From Treponema sp. (GTDB lineage Bacteria > Spirochaetota > Spirochaetia > Treponematales > Breznakiellaceae), in the NCBI GenBank assembly GCA_031275535.1, contig JAISOR010000152.1:1-7590 (forward strand): a DNA stretch of 7,590 nt. The letters run 5' to 3'. Shown one piece after another: positions 1 to 7,321 of the stretch. How positions within the stretch are numbered: the stretch's first letter is position 1; the number at the start of each line of letters is the position of its first letter. The translations under genes and the position numbers were made by a program. The notes beneath the pieces are model-generated. The model was not told where the DNA came from. It saw only the letters and a list, made by a program, of their open reading frames with translations, and made no database searches.

Positions 1-78
1 CCTCCCTCACTCTCTCCCCCTCTGTCCGCCCCCCGCCCCCGGGCGCCCCCCCCGCCCGCCCCCCCCCCCGCCCCCCCC
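1..78. other. C-rich low-complexity contig end, probable sequencing/assembly artefact
   Basis: These 78 bases are almost entirely C with scattered G and T, including uninterrupted C runs of eight or more. They differ sharply from the mixed, AT-richer sequence that starts at 79. Read on the minus strand this is a long G-rich tail beginning soon after a strong hairpin (91-114). Spurious runs of G are a known failure of two-colour Illumina chemistry when signal is lost, so a low-quality read end incorporated by the assembler is the simplest explanation. A genuine G/C tract in the genome cannot be excluded from the sequence alone. No gene should be called on this stretch. Confidence 0.7.
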
Positions 79-139
79 AAAAATACACCGGTCTATCCGC
101 GGAAGCGGATAGACTCCGATGGTTGAAATATTTAGACAA
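1..139 (-). CDS. possible 5' end of a truncated gene running off the contig (unrecognised)
   Basis: On the minus strand a Shine-Dalgarno-like AGAGGAG (150-156) lies 10 nt before a TTG at 137-139; an in-frame GTG at 146-148 is closer than ribosomes usually allow. From TTG the frame stays open to the contig end and begins (M)SKYFNHRSLSASADRPVYF before entering the unreliable C-rich tract, where openness means nothing. About 100 nt upstream is a good promoter candidate (243-271), so promoter, leader, ribosome site and start fall in a sensible order. I do not recognise the about 20 usable residues, there is no ATG, and the frame contains a perfect 10-bp inverted repeat that would more easily belong to a non-coding element. 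This is a tentative call. Confidence 0.2.
   Translation of the reverse strand, partial: MSKYFNHRSLSASADRPVYFWGGRGGGRAGGAPGGGGRTEGERVRE
91..114. repeat. perfect 10-bp inverted repeat with GGAA loop
   Basis: The arms GTCTATCCGC (91-100) and GCGGATAGAC (105-114) are exact reverse complements around the loop GGAA (101-104). A G·T pair at 90/115 could add an eleventh pair. Read on the plus strand the loop is a GNRA tetraloop. Read on the minus strand the hairpin is followed by CGGTGTA and then five T, so it could work as a poor terminator for leftward transcripts, although the T run starts about 7 nt too late for a classic one. A dispersed palindromic repeat is the other option. Confidence 0.6.
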
Positions 140-159
140 TTGGTTCACGCTCCTCTTGC

Positions 160-173
160 TATACTTCTGTATA
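160..173. repeat. small 5-bp hairpin
   Basis: TATAC (160-164) and GTATA (169-173) pair around the loop TTCT. It is short and AU-rich and would lie in the leader of any transcript starting from the minus-strand promoter candidate at 243-271. It may be chance in an AT-rich stretch. Confidence 0.25.
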
Positions 174-207
174 ACTCCTGATACAATAAATCTAAGGTAG
201 CTTTCCC

Positions 208-237
208 AAAAATTGAGGTCTTGGAACAGGCTCAATT
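208..237 (-). terminator. weak rho-independent terminator candidate downstream of gltD
   Basis: The arms AATTGAG (211-217) and CTCAATT (231-237) form a 7-bp stem with a 13-nt loop. On the minus strand the stem runs into five T (208-212, the first two inside the stem). It lies 55 nt beyond the gltD stop, where an operon terminator is expected. The stem has only two G-C pairs, so termination would be inefficient. It also coincides with the predicted transcript start of the promoter at 243-271, so it may instead be a 5' stem-loop of that transcript. Confidence 0.35.
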
Positions 238-242
238 ACTCC

Positions 243-271
243 ATCTTACAATGGGTCTGTTCCTTTGTCAA
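243..271 (-). promoter_or_regulatory. sigma-70-type promoter candidate, leftward, just after gltD
   Basis: On the minus strand a perfect -35 TTGACA (266-271) is separated by exactly 17 nt from TAAGAT (243-248), a four-of-six match to the -10 consensus. Transcription would start near position 236 and run to the contig end. It lies 21 nt after the gltD stop, in a stretch much richer in A and T than the genes. It cannot serve gltBD, so it implies a separate downstream gene or small RNA. Confidence 0.5.
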
Positions 272-291
272 GTTTTTTTTGTATCACGCCT

Positions 292-1743
292 TTACAGGGT
301 CCTGATTATGGCCTCCGCGGCGGCGCGGCCGTCGGCGATGGCCCGGACCACGAGGCTGGCCCCGCTGCGGGAATCCCCGGCGGCCCAGACTTTGGGGTTG
401 GAGGTGTGGAAGCTGCCCCGGGTGCGGATGTTCCCCCGCTCGTCGGTCTCAAGGCCAAAGGCGGCCACCGCCCCGTCCTGTACCACGTGGGTAAAGCCCA
501 TGGCCAACAGCACCAGGTCCGCCCCTATCTCAAAATCCGAACCCGGAACCTCGGTCATGACCGGGCGGCCATTGGTTACGGGCCAGTCTACTTTACAGGC
601 CTGGACCGCCTCCACCTTTCCCCCCCGGCCGATAAAGGCCTTGGTGTTCACCGACCAGAGCCGTTCCCCCCCTTCCAGGTGGGAGCTGGAGGTCTTGAGT
701 ACCTTGGGCCACAGGGGCCAGGGTTCCTCCGGGGGCCGGTGTTCCGGGGGCCGGGGCAGGACCTCGATCTGGGTTACCCGCGTGGCGCCCTGGCGGTTGG
801 CGGTTCCCACGCAATCCGCGCCGGTGTCGCCCCCGCCGATCACCAGGACTCGCTTGCCAAAGGCGGTGATGGGCTCTATCCCCTCCCCGGTCTCCCCGGC
901 CAGGACGCGGTTCTGCAGGGAAAGGTAGTCCAGGGCCTGGACTATCCCCGCGAGTTCCCGGCCCGGGGCCGTCATGTCCCGGGGCTCCCGGGCCCCGATG
1001 GTGAGGAGGACCAGGTCGTAGGCGGCTTCAAGCTCCTGGGGGTCCAGCAGCTCCCCGTCGAAAGCGGGGGCGCCGAAACCGTAGCGGGCGGAGCCGACCC
1101 GGGCGTTGGTCCTGAATTCGACCCCTTCGGCCCGCAAAAGGTCCACCCGGCGGTCAATAAAGCTCTTGTCCAGTTTGAAGTCCGGGATGCCGTAGCGGAG
1201 GTAGCCCCCCGGCTTCCGGTCCCCCTCATAGAGGGTAACCGAAAAGCCCTCCCGGTTGAGGAAATAGGCCGCGGACAGCCCCGAGGGGCCGGCCCCCACA
1301 ATGGCCACTTTTTTACCGTTCCGCCGCCGGGGCGGCCGGGGGATCACGAGGCCCATTTCAAAGGCCTTTTCTATCACCGCCAGCTCGTTCTGCCGGATGG
1401 TTACCGGTTCGTCATTGGCCCCCAGCACGCAGGAGGCTTCGCAGAGGGCGGGACAGACCCGGCCGGTAAATTCGGGGAAGGGGTTACAGTCCTCCAGCAC
1501 GGCCCAGGCGCCGGCCCAGTCCCCCCGGTACAGCCGGTCCTGCCATTCGGGCATCACATTGGAAACCGGGCAGGCCCAGTGGCAAAAGGGCACCCCGCAG
1601 TCCATACACCGGGCCGCCTGGGCCCGGCGCTCCTCATCGGGAAGCCGGATCTCCACCTCGCTATAATCGTTGATCCGTTCTTCCACGGGCCGGTACCCGG
1701 ACTGCTTCCGCCGGATCTTCAAAAAACCTTTGGGATCACCCAT
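292..1743 (-). CDS. gltD: glutamate synthase [NAD(P)H] small (beta) subunit
   Basis: The 483-residue product is the electron-input subunit of bacterial GOGAT, a cytosolic flavoprotein that oxidises NAD(P)H and passes electrons to GltB. The N-terminal region carries two cysteine groups for the 4Fe-4S clusters: Cys46, 49, 54 and 58, and Cys86, 97, 101 and 105. A first dinucleotide-binding motif, VAIVGAGPSG (146-155), binds FAD. A second, VLVIGGGDTGAD (299-310), sits in the NAD(P)H-binding domain. The C-terminal VWAAGDSRSGASLVV (452-466) is the conserved FAD-contacting end. The start MGDPKGF is the usual family N-terminus and is preceded by AGAGAGG (1750-1756) at 6 nt; an overlapping upstream ATG is out of frame. 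Length is normal for the family and I see no missing key residue. It lies 29 nt after gltB and is very probably co-transcribed with it. Confidence 0.96.
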   Translation of the reverse strand: MGDPKGFLKIRRKQSGYRPVEERINDYSEVEIRLPDEERRAQAARCMDCGVPFCHWACPVSNVMPEWQDRLYRGDWAGAWAVLEDCNPFPEFTGRVCPALCEASCVLGANDEPVTIRQNELAVIEKAFEMGLVIPRPPRRRNGKKVAIVGAGPSGLSAAYFLNREGFSVTLYEGDRKPGGYLRYGIPDFKLDKSFIDRRVDLLRAEGVEFRTNARVGSARYGFGAPAFDGELLDPQELEAAYDLVLLTIGAREPRDMTAPGRELAGIVQALDYLSLQNRVLAGETGEGIEPITAFGKRVLVIGGGDTGADCVGTANRQGATRVTQIEVLPRPPEHRPPEEPWPLWPKVLKTSSSHLEGGERLWSVNTKAFIGRGGKVEAVQACKVDWPVTNGRPVMTEVPGSDFEIGADLVLLAMGFTHVVQDGAVAAFGLETDERGNIRTRGSFHTSNPKVWAAGDSRSGASLVVRAIADGRAAAEAIIRTL

Positions 1744-1772
1744 GCCATACCTCTCTCCGCAGCCCTTCCATT

Positions 1773-4700
1773 TTAACTTCTCACTTCCAGTTCTTCCCGC
1801 TCCCGGATCTCGTAGAGTTTACGATCCAGCTCGGCGAGCTTCATCTGCTGGAGGGCCCGCTTGTATTCCACCGGCAGGACCTTGACGAATTGGGGGCCGT
1901 ATTCCGCCCAGTTGTCCAAAATCGACTTGCCCCAGGCCGAACCGGTCCAATAGACGTGCTTATTGATCATTTCCTTAACGAAATTTTCATCTTCCTCGTT
2001 GTCCAGGCCCGACAGTTCCACCATGCCCCGGTTGAGGAAGAATTCAAAATTACCCTCCCGGTTCAGCACATAGGCAATGCCCCCGGACATGCCCGCGGCG
2101 AAGTTCCGCCCCACCGTGCCCAGAACCAGGAGCCTCCCCCCGGTCATGTATTCGGCGCAGTGATCCCCGGTCCCCTCCACCACCGCCAGGGCCCCGGAAT
2201 TCCGCACGCAGAACCGTTCCCCGGCGACCCCCGCGGCGTAGAGCTCCCCGGAGGTGGCGCCGTAAAGCACGGTATTGCCGGCGATGATGTTCTCGTTGGT
2301 TTTAAAGGTTGAACCCGGCGGGGGCGCCGCCACGATGCGGCCCCCGGAGAGGCCCTTGCCCAGGTAGTCGTTGGAATCCCCCGCCAGGCGGAAGGTGATC
2401 CCCTTGGCGAGGAAAGCGCCGAAACTCTGCCCCGCGGACCCGGTAAAGTCCACGGTTACAAAATTTTCGGGCAGCCCCTGGCTGCCGAAACGCCGGGAGA
2501 CCTCATAGGAAAGCATGGCCCCCACGGCCCGGTCGGTATTGCGGATCCCAAGCTGGAGGGCGGTGGGGATCTTTTTATCCAGGGCGGCGAAACACTTTTC
2601 GATAAGTTCCCGGTCCAGGACCCGGTCTATCTTGTGGATCTGGTCCTCCACACAGCGGATCTCCCTGCCCCCGCGGATACCCCCGGGGCCTTCCTCCCGG
2701 TGAAGCAGGTCCCGCAGGTCCACCCCGGCGGATTTGGCCTTGCCGCTTTTCCGCTGTACCAGAAAATCCGGCCTGCCCACGAGTTCGTCAAAGGTCCTGA
2801 ACCCCAGGGAGGCCATGATTTCCCTGGTCTCCCGGGCAAGGAAGCGGAAAAAGTTGATCAGGTATTCGCTTTTGCCGGAAAAACGCCGCCGCAGATCCGG
2901 GTCCTGGGTGGCGACCCCCATGGGGCAGGTGTTTTCGTGGCACTTACGCATCATCACGCAGCCCAGCACGATGAGGGTGGAAGTGCCGAAGCCGAATTCC
3001 TCCGCCCCCAGCATCCCGGCGATCACCATGTCCCTGCCGGTTTTAAGCTGGCCGTCGGTTTGCAGCCGCACCCTGCCCCGGAGCCCGTTCCGCACCAATA
3101 CCTGGTGGGTCTCGGAAAGCCCCAGCTCCCAGGGAAGCCCCGCGTGGCGGATGCTCGACTGGGGACTGGCCCCGGTGCCGCCGTCGTAGCCGGAGATGAG
3201 GATATTGTCCGCGTGGGCCTTGGCGACCCCGGCGGCGATGGTTCCCACCCCGCTCTCGGAAACCAGTTTGACGCTGATCCGGGCCGCGGGGTTGGCGTTT
3301 TTCAGATCGAAGATGAGTTCCGCCAAATCTTCTATAGAATAGATGTCATGATGCGGGGGAGGGCTGATCAGGGTAACCCCTGGGGTGGAATACCGGGTTT
3401 TGGCGATGAGGGCGTCCACCTTGTGCCCCGGAAGCTGGCCGCCTTCGCCGGGCTTGGCCCCCTGGGCTATCTTGATCTGGATTTCCCCGGCATTGGCCAG
3501 GTACACGCTGGTTACCCCGAAACGGCCCGAGGCTACCTGCTTGATGGCGCTCCGGGTCCAGGTGCCGTCGGGCCGGACCGCGAAGCGCTCGGGACTCTCC
3601 CCCCCTTCCCCGGAGTTGGAACGGCCCTTGATGGAGTTCATCGCCGCGGCAATGGTTTCGTGGGCTTCCTTGGAAATGGAGCCGAAGGACATGGCCCCGG
3701 TGGTGAACCGCTTCATGATGGATTCCTCGGATTCCACCTCGCCCAGGGGAACCGGCGCGGCGGGCCCTCCCGGAACGGTTCCCGGGGGGGCAAAATCCAG
3801 GAGCCCCCGGATCACGTGGGGGTTTTGGTTCAAAGCGTCCGCCGCGGCGGTAAATTCCTTGAATTTGCCGTAGTCCGCGGTCCGGGCTGCCCACTGGAGC
3901 AGGTAGATGGTTTCGGGGTTCCAGGCGTGTTTCTCCCCCATTTTGCGCCACCGGTACTGCCCGTCCCCGGCCAGAAGCAGATCCCCCGGGGTCAGGGGAT
4001 TGTGCATCCTGTCGTGGGCGGCCCGGGCGGCCCGGTAATGGGCAACCGCCTCGGCTTCCAATTCAGCGAAACCCGCCCCCCCGATACGGCTCCCGGTTCC
4101 CCGGAAGCATTTTTCAATCACCGCCGGACCCAATCCTATGGCTTCGAAGATCTCCGCCCCCCGGTATGAACGGAGGGTGCTGGTCCCCATTTTGGACATA
4201 ACCTTGAGCATGGCCTTTTGCAGGCCCTTGAGGTATTGTTTCTCCCCATGCCGGTAATCGCCAAGCTCCCGGATTTCAAACTCCCGGAACACCGGCCCGC
4301 TTTCCGCGGAAGCCGCGTCTCCGGTTTTTCCCTTGGCCCGGTAAATGGCGGCTATGGCCGCCAGGGCGCCGTAGGGGACAACCAGGTCCGCGCCGTATCC
4401 AAAAAGCAGGGCAAAGTGCATGAGTTCCCGGGGCTCCGTGGATTCGACGATGATCGAAAGTTTCATCCGCAGGCCCGCCCGGATAAGGCCGTGGTGGACC
4501 GCCCCGGCGGCCAGAAGGGCCGGCACGGCGCAGCGGCCCGATTCGGGGGACAGGCCCGCCCGGTCGGACAGGACAAGCAGGGCGATACCTTCCCGGGCGG
4601 CCTTAACCGCCTCGTCAACCAGGCGGTCCAGGGCGGCCTCCAGGGAGGAAGACCGGCCCGCGGGTTTATCCGGCTCCGGCTTTTCGTCCAAAAGGGGCAC

Positions 4701-6554
4701 GTAAAAGGTGGCGTCCAGGTCCCGGCAGGGGAAGTCCTGGGGGCAGAGGGCCCTGAGGCGTTCCAGATCCCCCGGGGAGAGGATCGGGCTCAGGACCTTG
4801 ATCCGCCGGCCATGGGTTTCGGCCTCCTCCAAAAGGTTCCCCTGGGGCCCCACGAAGCTGGTCAGGGTCATCACCAGGTCTTCCCGGATGGAGTCGATGG
4901 GGGGATTGGTTACCTGGGCGAAGGTCTGTTTAAAATAGGCGTATACCCGCTGGCTCTTGTCGGAGAAGATCGCCAGGGGCGTATCGGTGCCCATGGAACT
5001 GGTAGGCTCCTGGCCGCTTTCCGCCATGGGGAGGAGGAGCCGTTCCCGGTCCTCCCGGGTATAACCCGCGGCCCTTTCCATAAACAGCACCGCCCGGTCG
5101 TCGGTAAAGAGGGGGTCCCGGAAGGAATCTTCCGTATCCTGTTCCAGGGTTAAAAGGTGTTTCCCCATCCACTGGGCATAGGGCTTGCCGCCGCAGACCT
5201 CCTCTTTAACCTCGGAATCGGGGATGATCCTGCCCTCGGCCAGATCCACCAGGAGCAGCTTCCCCGGCATAAGCCGGCCCTTATAGGCCACGTCGGCGGC
5301 GGCAAAATCCTGGACCCCCGTCTCGGAGGCCATGACGATGAGGTCGTCTTTGGTGATGGTATACCGGGACGGTCTGAGGCCGTTCCGGTCCAGGGTGCCC
5401 CCCACGTAACGGCCGTCGCAGAACACCATGGAAGCCGGCCCGTCCCAGGGCTCCATAAGGCAGGCGTGGTACTCGTAAAAGGCCTTGAGTTCCCCGGGGA
5501 TGGGGTTCCGGTTGTTCCAGGCTTCGGGGATGAGCATCATCAAGGCATGGGGGAGGCTGCGGCCGGACATAACCAGAAATTCCAGGGCGTTATCAAAGCT
5601 CGCGGAATCGCTCCGGTCCGGCTCCAGCACCGGCAGGAGCTCCCGCAGATCCGCGCCGAACCGGGGATGGGAAAAAAGCGCCTCCCGGGCGGCCATCCAG
5701 AAGCGGTTCCCCTTGACGGTGTTGATCTCGCCGTTATGGGCCAGCATACGGAAGGGCTGGGCCAGGGGCCAGTTGGGGAAGGTATTGGTGGAAAACCGGG
5801 AATGTACCAGGGCAACCGCGGTTTTTATCCCCTCATCCTGAAGCTCCGGGTAATAATCCTTGAGCTGGTTGGGCATGAGCATACCCTTATACACGATGGT
5901 CCTCGAGGAGAGGGAGGGAAGATAACATTCCACCGGGGATTTTTTTAAATTCTCCTGGTTCCGCAGGGCCTTTTCCAGCTTTTTCCTGAAAACATAGAGC
6001 CGAAATTCCAGATCCGTGATCCCCTGATGGCCGTCTTCCCCGGTTTGAGGGGGGGAAACCGGGTCTTGGGGGACCAGCACCACCTGTTCCACCAGGGGTT
6101 CCACGGATTGGGCCATGGCGCCGATCACCCCGCTTTCCGTGGAGACCTCCCGCCAGGCCAGCACCCTGAGGCCGCCGGCCCCGGCGCTTTGTTCGATCAA
6201 CCCTTTGCAAAAAGCCCGAAGCTCCCCGGCTTTTTTGTCCTTCCCCCGGCCGGGCAGGAACACCAGCCCGGTCCCATAGGCTCCCGGTTCGGGAAGGCCG
6301 GGGATAAGCGTTTTGTAGTACCCGTGGGGGATCTGCATCAACACGCCGGAGCCGTCCCCGGTTTTGTTATCGGCGCTTTCCGCGCCCCGGTGCTCCATCC
6401 GTTCCAGAACCTCGAGTCCCCGCCGTAATATATCATGGGAAGAGCGGCCCTTAATATCCGCGACAAACCCTATTCCACAGGAATCATGCTCATTTTCAGG
6501 CCGGTAAAGTCCCTGGCGGCTACACTGGTCAGCCCCCTCTTCGTGTTCACCCAT
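1773..6554 (-). CDS. gltB: glutamate synthase [NAD(P)H] large (alpha) subunit
   Basis: This 1593-residue protein makes glutamate from 2-oxoglutarate and glutamine with electrons from GltD. Cys26 in ENEHDSCGIGF is the class II amidotransferase nucleophile, implying removal of a 25-residue propeptide. Arg56 (MEHRGA) and Asn274-Gly275 (AHNGEINT) complete the glutaminase site. After the linker domain, the FMN/2-oxoglutarate barrel starts near residue 940 (TGAMSFGSISKEAHE) and contains GAKPGEGGQLPG and SGYDGGTGASP. Cys1199, Cys1205 and Cys1210 (C-x5-C-x4-C) ligate the 3Fe-4S cluster. The GXGXG beta-helix domain begins near 1375. The loop after NSGEGGE is short, so the ferredoxin-binding insertion of plant/cyanobacterial enzymes is absent, in agreement with the adjacent gltD. 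AAGGAG (6561-6566) lies 6 nt before the start. The chain is longer than the usual 1480-1530 residues; extra segments appear near 161-178 and 744-770. Confidence 0.97.
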   Translation of the reverse strand: MGEHEEGADQCSRQGLYRPENEHDSCGIGFVADIKGRSSHDILRRGLEVLERMEHRGAESADNKTGDGSGVLMQIPHGYYKTLIPGLPEPGAYGTGLVFLPGRGKDKKAGELRAFCKGLIEQSAGAGGLRVLAWREVSTESGVIGAMAQSVEPLVEQVVLVPQDPVSPPQTGEDGHQGITDLEFRLYVFRKKLEKALRNQENLKKSPVECYLPSLSSRTIVYKGMLMPNQLKDYYPELQDEGIKTAVALVHSRFSTNTFPNWPLAQPFRMLAHNGEINTVKGNRFWMAAREALFSHPRFGADLRELLPVLEPDRSDSASFDNALEFLVMSGRSLPHALMMLIPEAWNNRNPIPGELKAFYEYHACLMEPWDGPASMVFCDGRYVGGTLDRNGLRPSRYTITKDDLIVMASETGVQDFAAADVAYKGRLMPGKLLLVDLAEGRIIPDSEVKEEVCGGKPYAQWMGKHLLTLEQDTEDSFRDPLFTDDRAVLFMERAAGYTREDRERLLLPMAESGQEPTSSMGTDTPLAIFSDKSQRVYAYFKQTFAQVTNPPIDSIREDLVMTLTSFVGPQGNLLEEAETHGRRIKVLSPILSPGDLERLRALCPQDFPCRDLDATFYVPLLDEKPEPDKPAGRSSSLEAALDRLVDEAVKAAREGIALLVLSDRAGLSPESGRCAVPALLAAGAVHHGLIRAGLRMKLSIIVESTEPRELMHFALLFGYGADLVVPYGALAAIAAIYRAKGKTGDAASAESGPVFREFEIRELGDYRHGEKQYLKGLQKAMLKVMSKMGTSTLRSYRGAEIFEAIGLGPAVIEKCFRGTGSRIGGAGFAELEAEAVAHYRAARAAHDRMHNPLTPGDLLLAGDGQYRWRKMGEKHAWNPETIYLLQWAARTADYGKFKEFTAAADALNQNPHVIRGLLDFAPPGTVPGGPAAPVPLGEVESEESIMKRFTTGAMSFGSISKEAHETIAAAMNSIKGRSNSGEGGESPERFAVRPDGTWTRSAIKQVASGRFGVTSVYLANAGEIQIKIAQGAKPGEGGQLPGHKVDALIAKTRYSTPGVTLISPPPHHDIYSIEDLAELIFDLKNANPAARISVKLVSESGVGTIAAGVAKAHADNILISGYDGGTGASPQSSIRHAGLPWELGLSETHQVLVRNGLRGRVRLQTDGQLKTGRDMVIAGMLGAEEFGFGTSTLIVLGCVMMRKCHENTCPMGVATQDPDLRRRFSGKSEYLINFFRFLARETREIMASLGFRTFDELVGRPDFLVQRKSGKAKSAGVDLRDLLHREEGPGGIRGGREIRCVEDQIHKIDRVLDRELIEKCFAALDKKIPTALQLGIRNTDRAVGAMLSYEVSRRFGSQGLPENFVTVDFTGSAGQSFGAFLAKGITFRLAGDSNDYLGKGLSGGRIVAAPPPGSTFKTNENIIAGNTVLYGATSGELYAAGVAGERFCVRNSGALAVVEGTGDHCAEYMTGGRLLVLGTVGRNFAAGMSGGIAYVLNREGNFEFFLNRGMVELSGLDNEEDENFVKEMINKHVYWTGSAWGKSILDNWAEYGPQFVKVLPVEYKRALQQMKLAELDRKLYEIREREELEVRS

Positions 6555-6609
6555 GATAAACTCCTTAACCGAGGGAGCCTCCGGACCAAAGTTCCAAAAG
6601 ACCCCTCAT

Positions 6610-6643
6610 AAAAAACCGCGCTCCCCTTTTTTTCAAAAGCCGG
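6610..6643 (-). promoter_or_regulatory. possible attenuator-like hairpin in the gltB leader
   Basis: On the minus strand CCGGCT (6638-6643) can pair with AGCGCGG (6616-6622) with one bulged G, around a 15-nt loop, and the stem is followed directly by six T (6610-6615). This is the shape of an intrinsic terminator inside a leader. A competing pairing, AAAAG with CTTTT, overlaps the left arm (6635-6650). The stem is short and bulged, no leader peptide is evident, and it may be chance. Confidence 0.2.
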
Positions 6644-6708
6644 GCCTTTTCAATTCCCTGATTCCGGGAACATCAGCTTAAAAATGCCCCAGGCCTTAGC
6701 CTCTTATT

Positions 6709-6735
6709 CTTATATAGAATTGTATTATTATGCAA
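6709..6735 (-). promoter_or_regulatory. promoter candidate for gltBD
   Basis: On the minus strand TATAAG (6709-6714) matches five of six positions of the -10 consensus. TTGCAT (6730-6735), 15 nt upstream, is a poor -35, and the spacing is shorter than ideal. The block is the most AT-rich part of the gap and would give a leader of about 150 nt before gltB. The weak -35 would fit an activated promoter, but I see no clear operator. Confidence 0.35.
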
Positions 6736-6808
6736 GATGACGGGCGGCAGCGGATGTCAGACCCCAGGGGGCCTTTTTTCCCGGTTTTTTGTTCCGCGTT
6801 AAAGCAAA

Positions 6809-7321
6809 ATGACGAGTCAGGCCCATATACCTTATATGAGATCATTACGAAAGCTGCAACAAGGGGTGTGGTACGAGATCCGTACCCGCGTCAACAACCG
6901 GGAACCGCTCTTCCGCCGGTTTAAGGCCCTGGCGCTTTTTGCCCGGGTGTTCCGCGAGACCAAGAGCCGGTTCGATTTCGCGATTCAGGGGCTGCGCCTG
7001 GAGGATGACTGGCTCACGTTTTACATTAAGCCGGCGGACGGGCTGGAACTTCCGGCGATCATGCAGTGGCTGAAGCAGACCTTTGCCCAGCGGTACAACC
7101 GGCTGGCGGGGCGGATCGGCCACATCTGGGGGGACCGGTACTGGTCACGGATTCTGGATGGGGATCCTGAGTTGGTGGAGGAAGCATCGGCCGGGGAGGG
7201 GAAGGCGGCCTGGGACCTTGGGGTTTGGAACTATGGGGTCAGCCCCCATGGTGAAAAATCAGCGGCCAACCCCGCTTTTCCCCCCAATTCCAGCCACCTC
7301 TCGGCCCCCGCCCCCGGCTAA
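6809..7321 (+). CDS. RayT/IS200-like (Y1 transposase fold) protein, apparently catalytically degenerate
   Basis: The 170-residue product has the outline of the REP-associated/IS200 transposase family: VWYEIRTRVNNREPLF (20-35) matches the first strand and loop, GLRLEDDWLTFYIKP (61-75) the segment that normally carries the HUH motif, and the helix LKQTFAQRYNR (88-98) plus GHIWGDRYWS (104-113) the tyrosine helix and the motif after it. Where active members have His-x-His this protein has Trp68-Leu69-Thr70, and the position I align with the nucleophilic Tyr is Phe92, although Tyr96 is near. Cleavage of single-stranded DNA therefore looks unlikely; a DNA-binding or domesticated role is possible. 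The tail after about residue 135 is rich in Pro, Ser and Ala. There is no good ribosome site before ATG 6809; an internal ATG at 6836 (MRSLRKLQQG) is an equally likely start. Inverted repeats lie downstream, as expected of the family. Confidence 0.7.
   Translation: MTSQAHIPYMRSLRKLQQGVWYEIRTRVNNREPLFRRFKALALFARVFRETKSRFDFAIQGLRLEDDWLTFYIKPADGLELPAIMQWLKQTFAQRYNRLAGRIGHIWGDRYWSRILDGDPELVEEASAGEGKAAWDLGVWNYGVSPHGEKSAANPAFPPNSSHLSAPAPG

Larger units (their letters stand above)
6555..6808. other. divergent intergenic region between gltB and the RayT-like gene
   Basis: This gap of about 254 bp separates two divergently read genes. It contains the gltB ribosome-binding site (6561-6566), a possible leader hairpin (6610-6643), and an AT-rich block (about 6700-6735) that carries the gltBD promoter candidate. 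TATTAT at 6723-6728 could be a plus-strand -10 for the RayT-like gene, but I see no matching -35. The frame starting at ATG 6730 on the plus strand has no recognisable product and overlaps the better-supported gene, so I treat the region as non-coding. Confidence 0.6.

Noticed and set aside
1..78. G-quadruplex or telomere-like end
   Set aside because: The run is irregular low-complexity C with no fixed repeat unit, more consistent with an artefactual read end.
265..1776. Long plus-strand open frame opposite gltD (503 codons)
   Set aside because: It is the antisense of a clearly recognised gltD. GC-rich third positions remove stop codons from the opposite strand, and the product is a Gly/Pro-rich string with no recognisable domain.
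2634..5948. Three long plus-strand open frames opposite gltB (2634-4169, 4218-5153, 5157-5948)
   Set aside because: All are in antisense to conserved GltB domains, rich in Gly, Pro and Val, and lack ribosome sites or known motifs. They are composition shadows.
6638..6700. Palindromic bits in the gltB leader (TTCCCGGAA and CTGAT/ATCAG) as an operator
   Set aside because: They are short, overlapping and match no regulator site that I can name.
6730..6924. Plus-strand frame of 64 codons starting in the AT-rich promoter block
   Set aside because: Its start lies on the -35 of the gltBD promoter candidate, it has no ribosome site, and it overlaps the RayT-like gene in another frame with no recognisable product.
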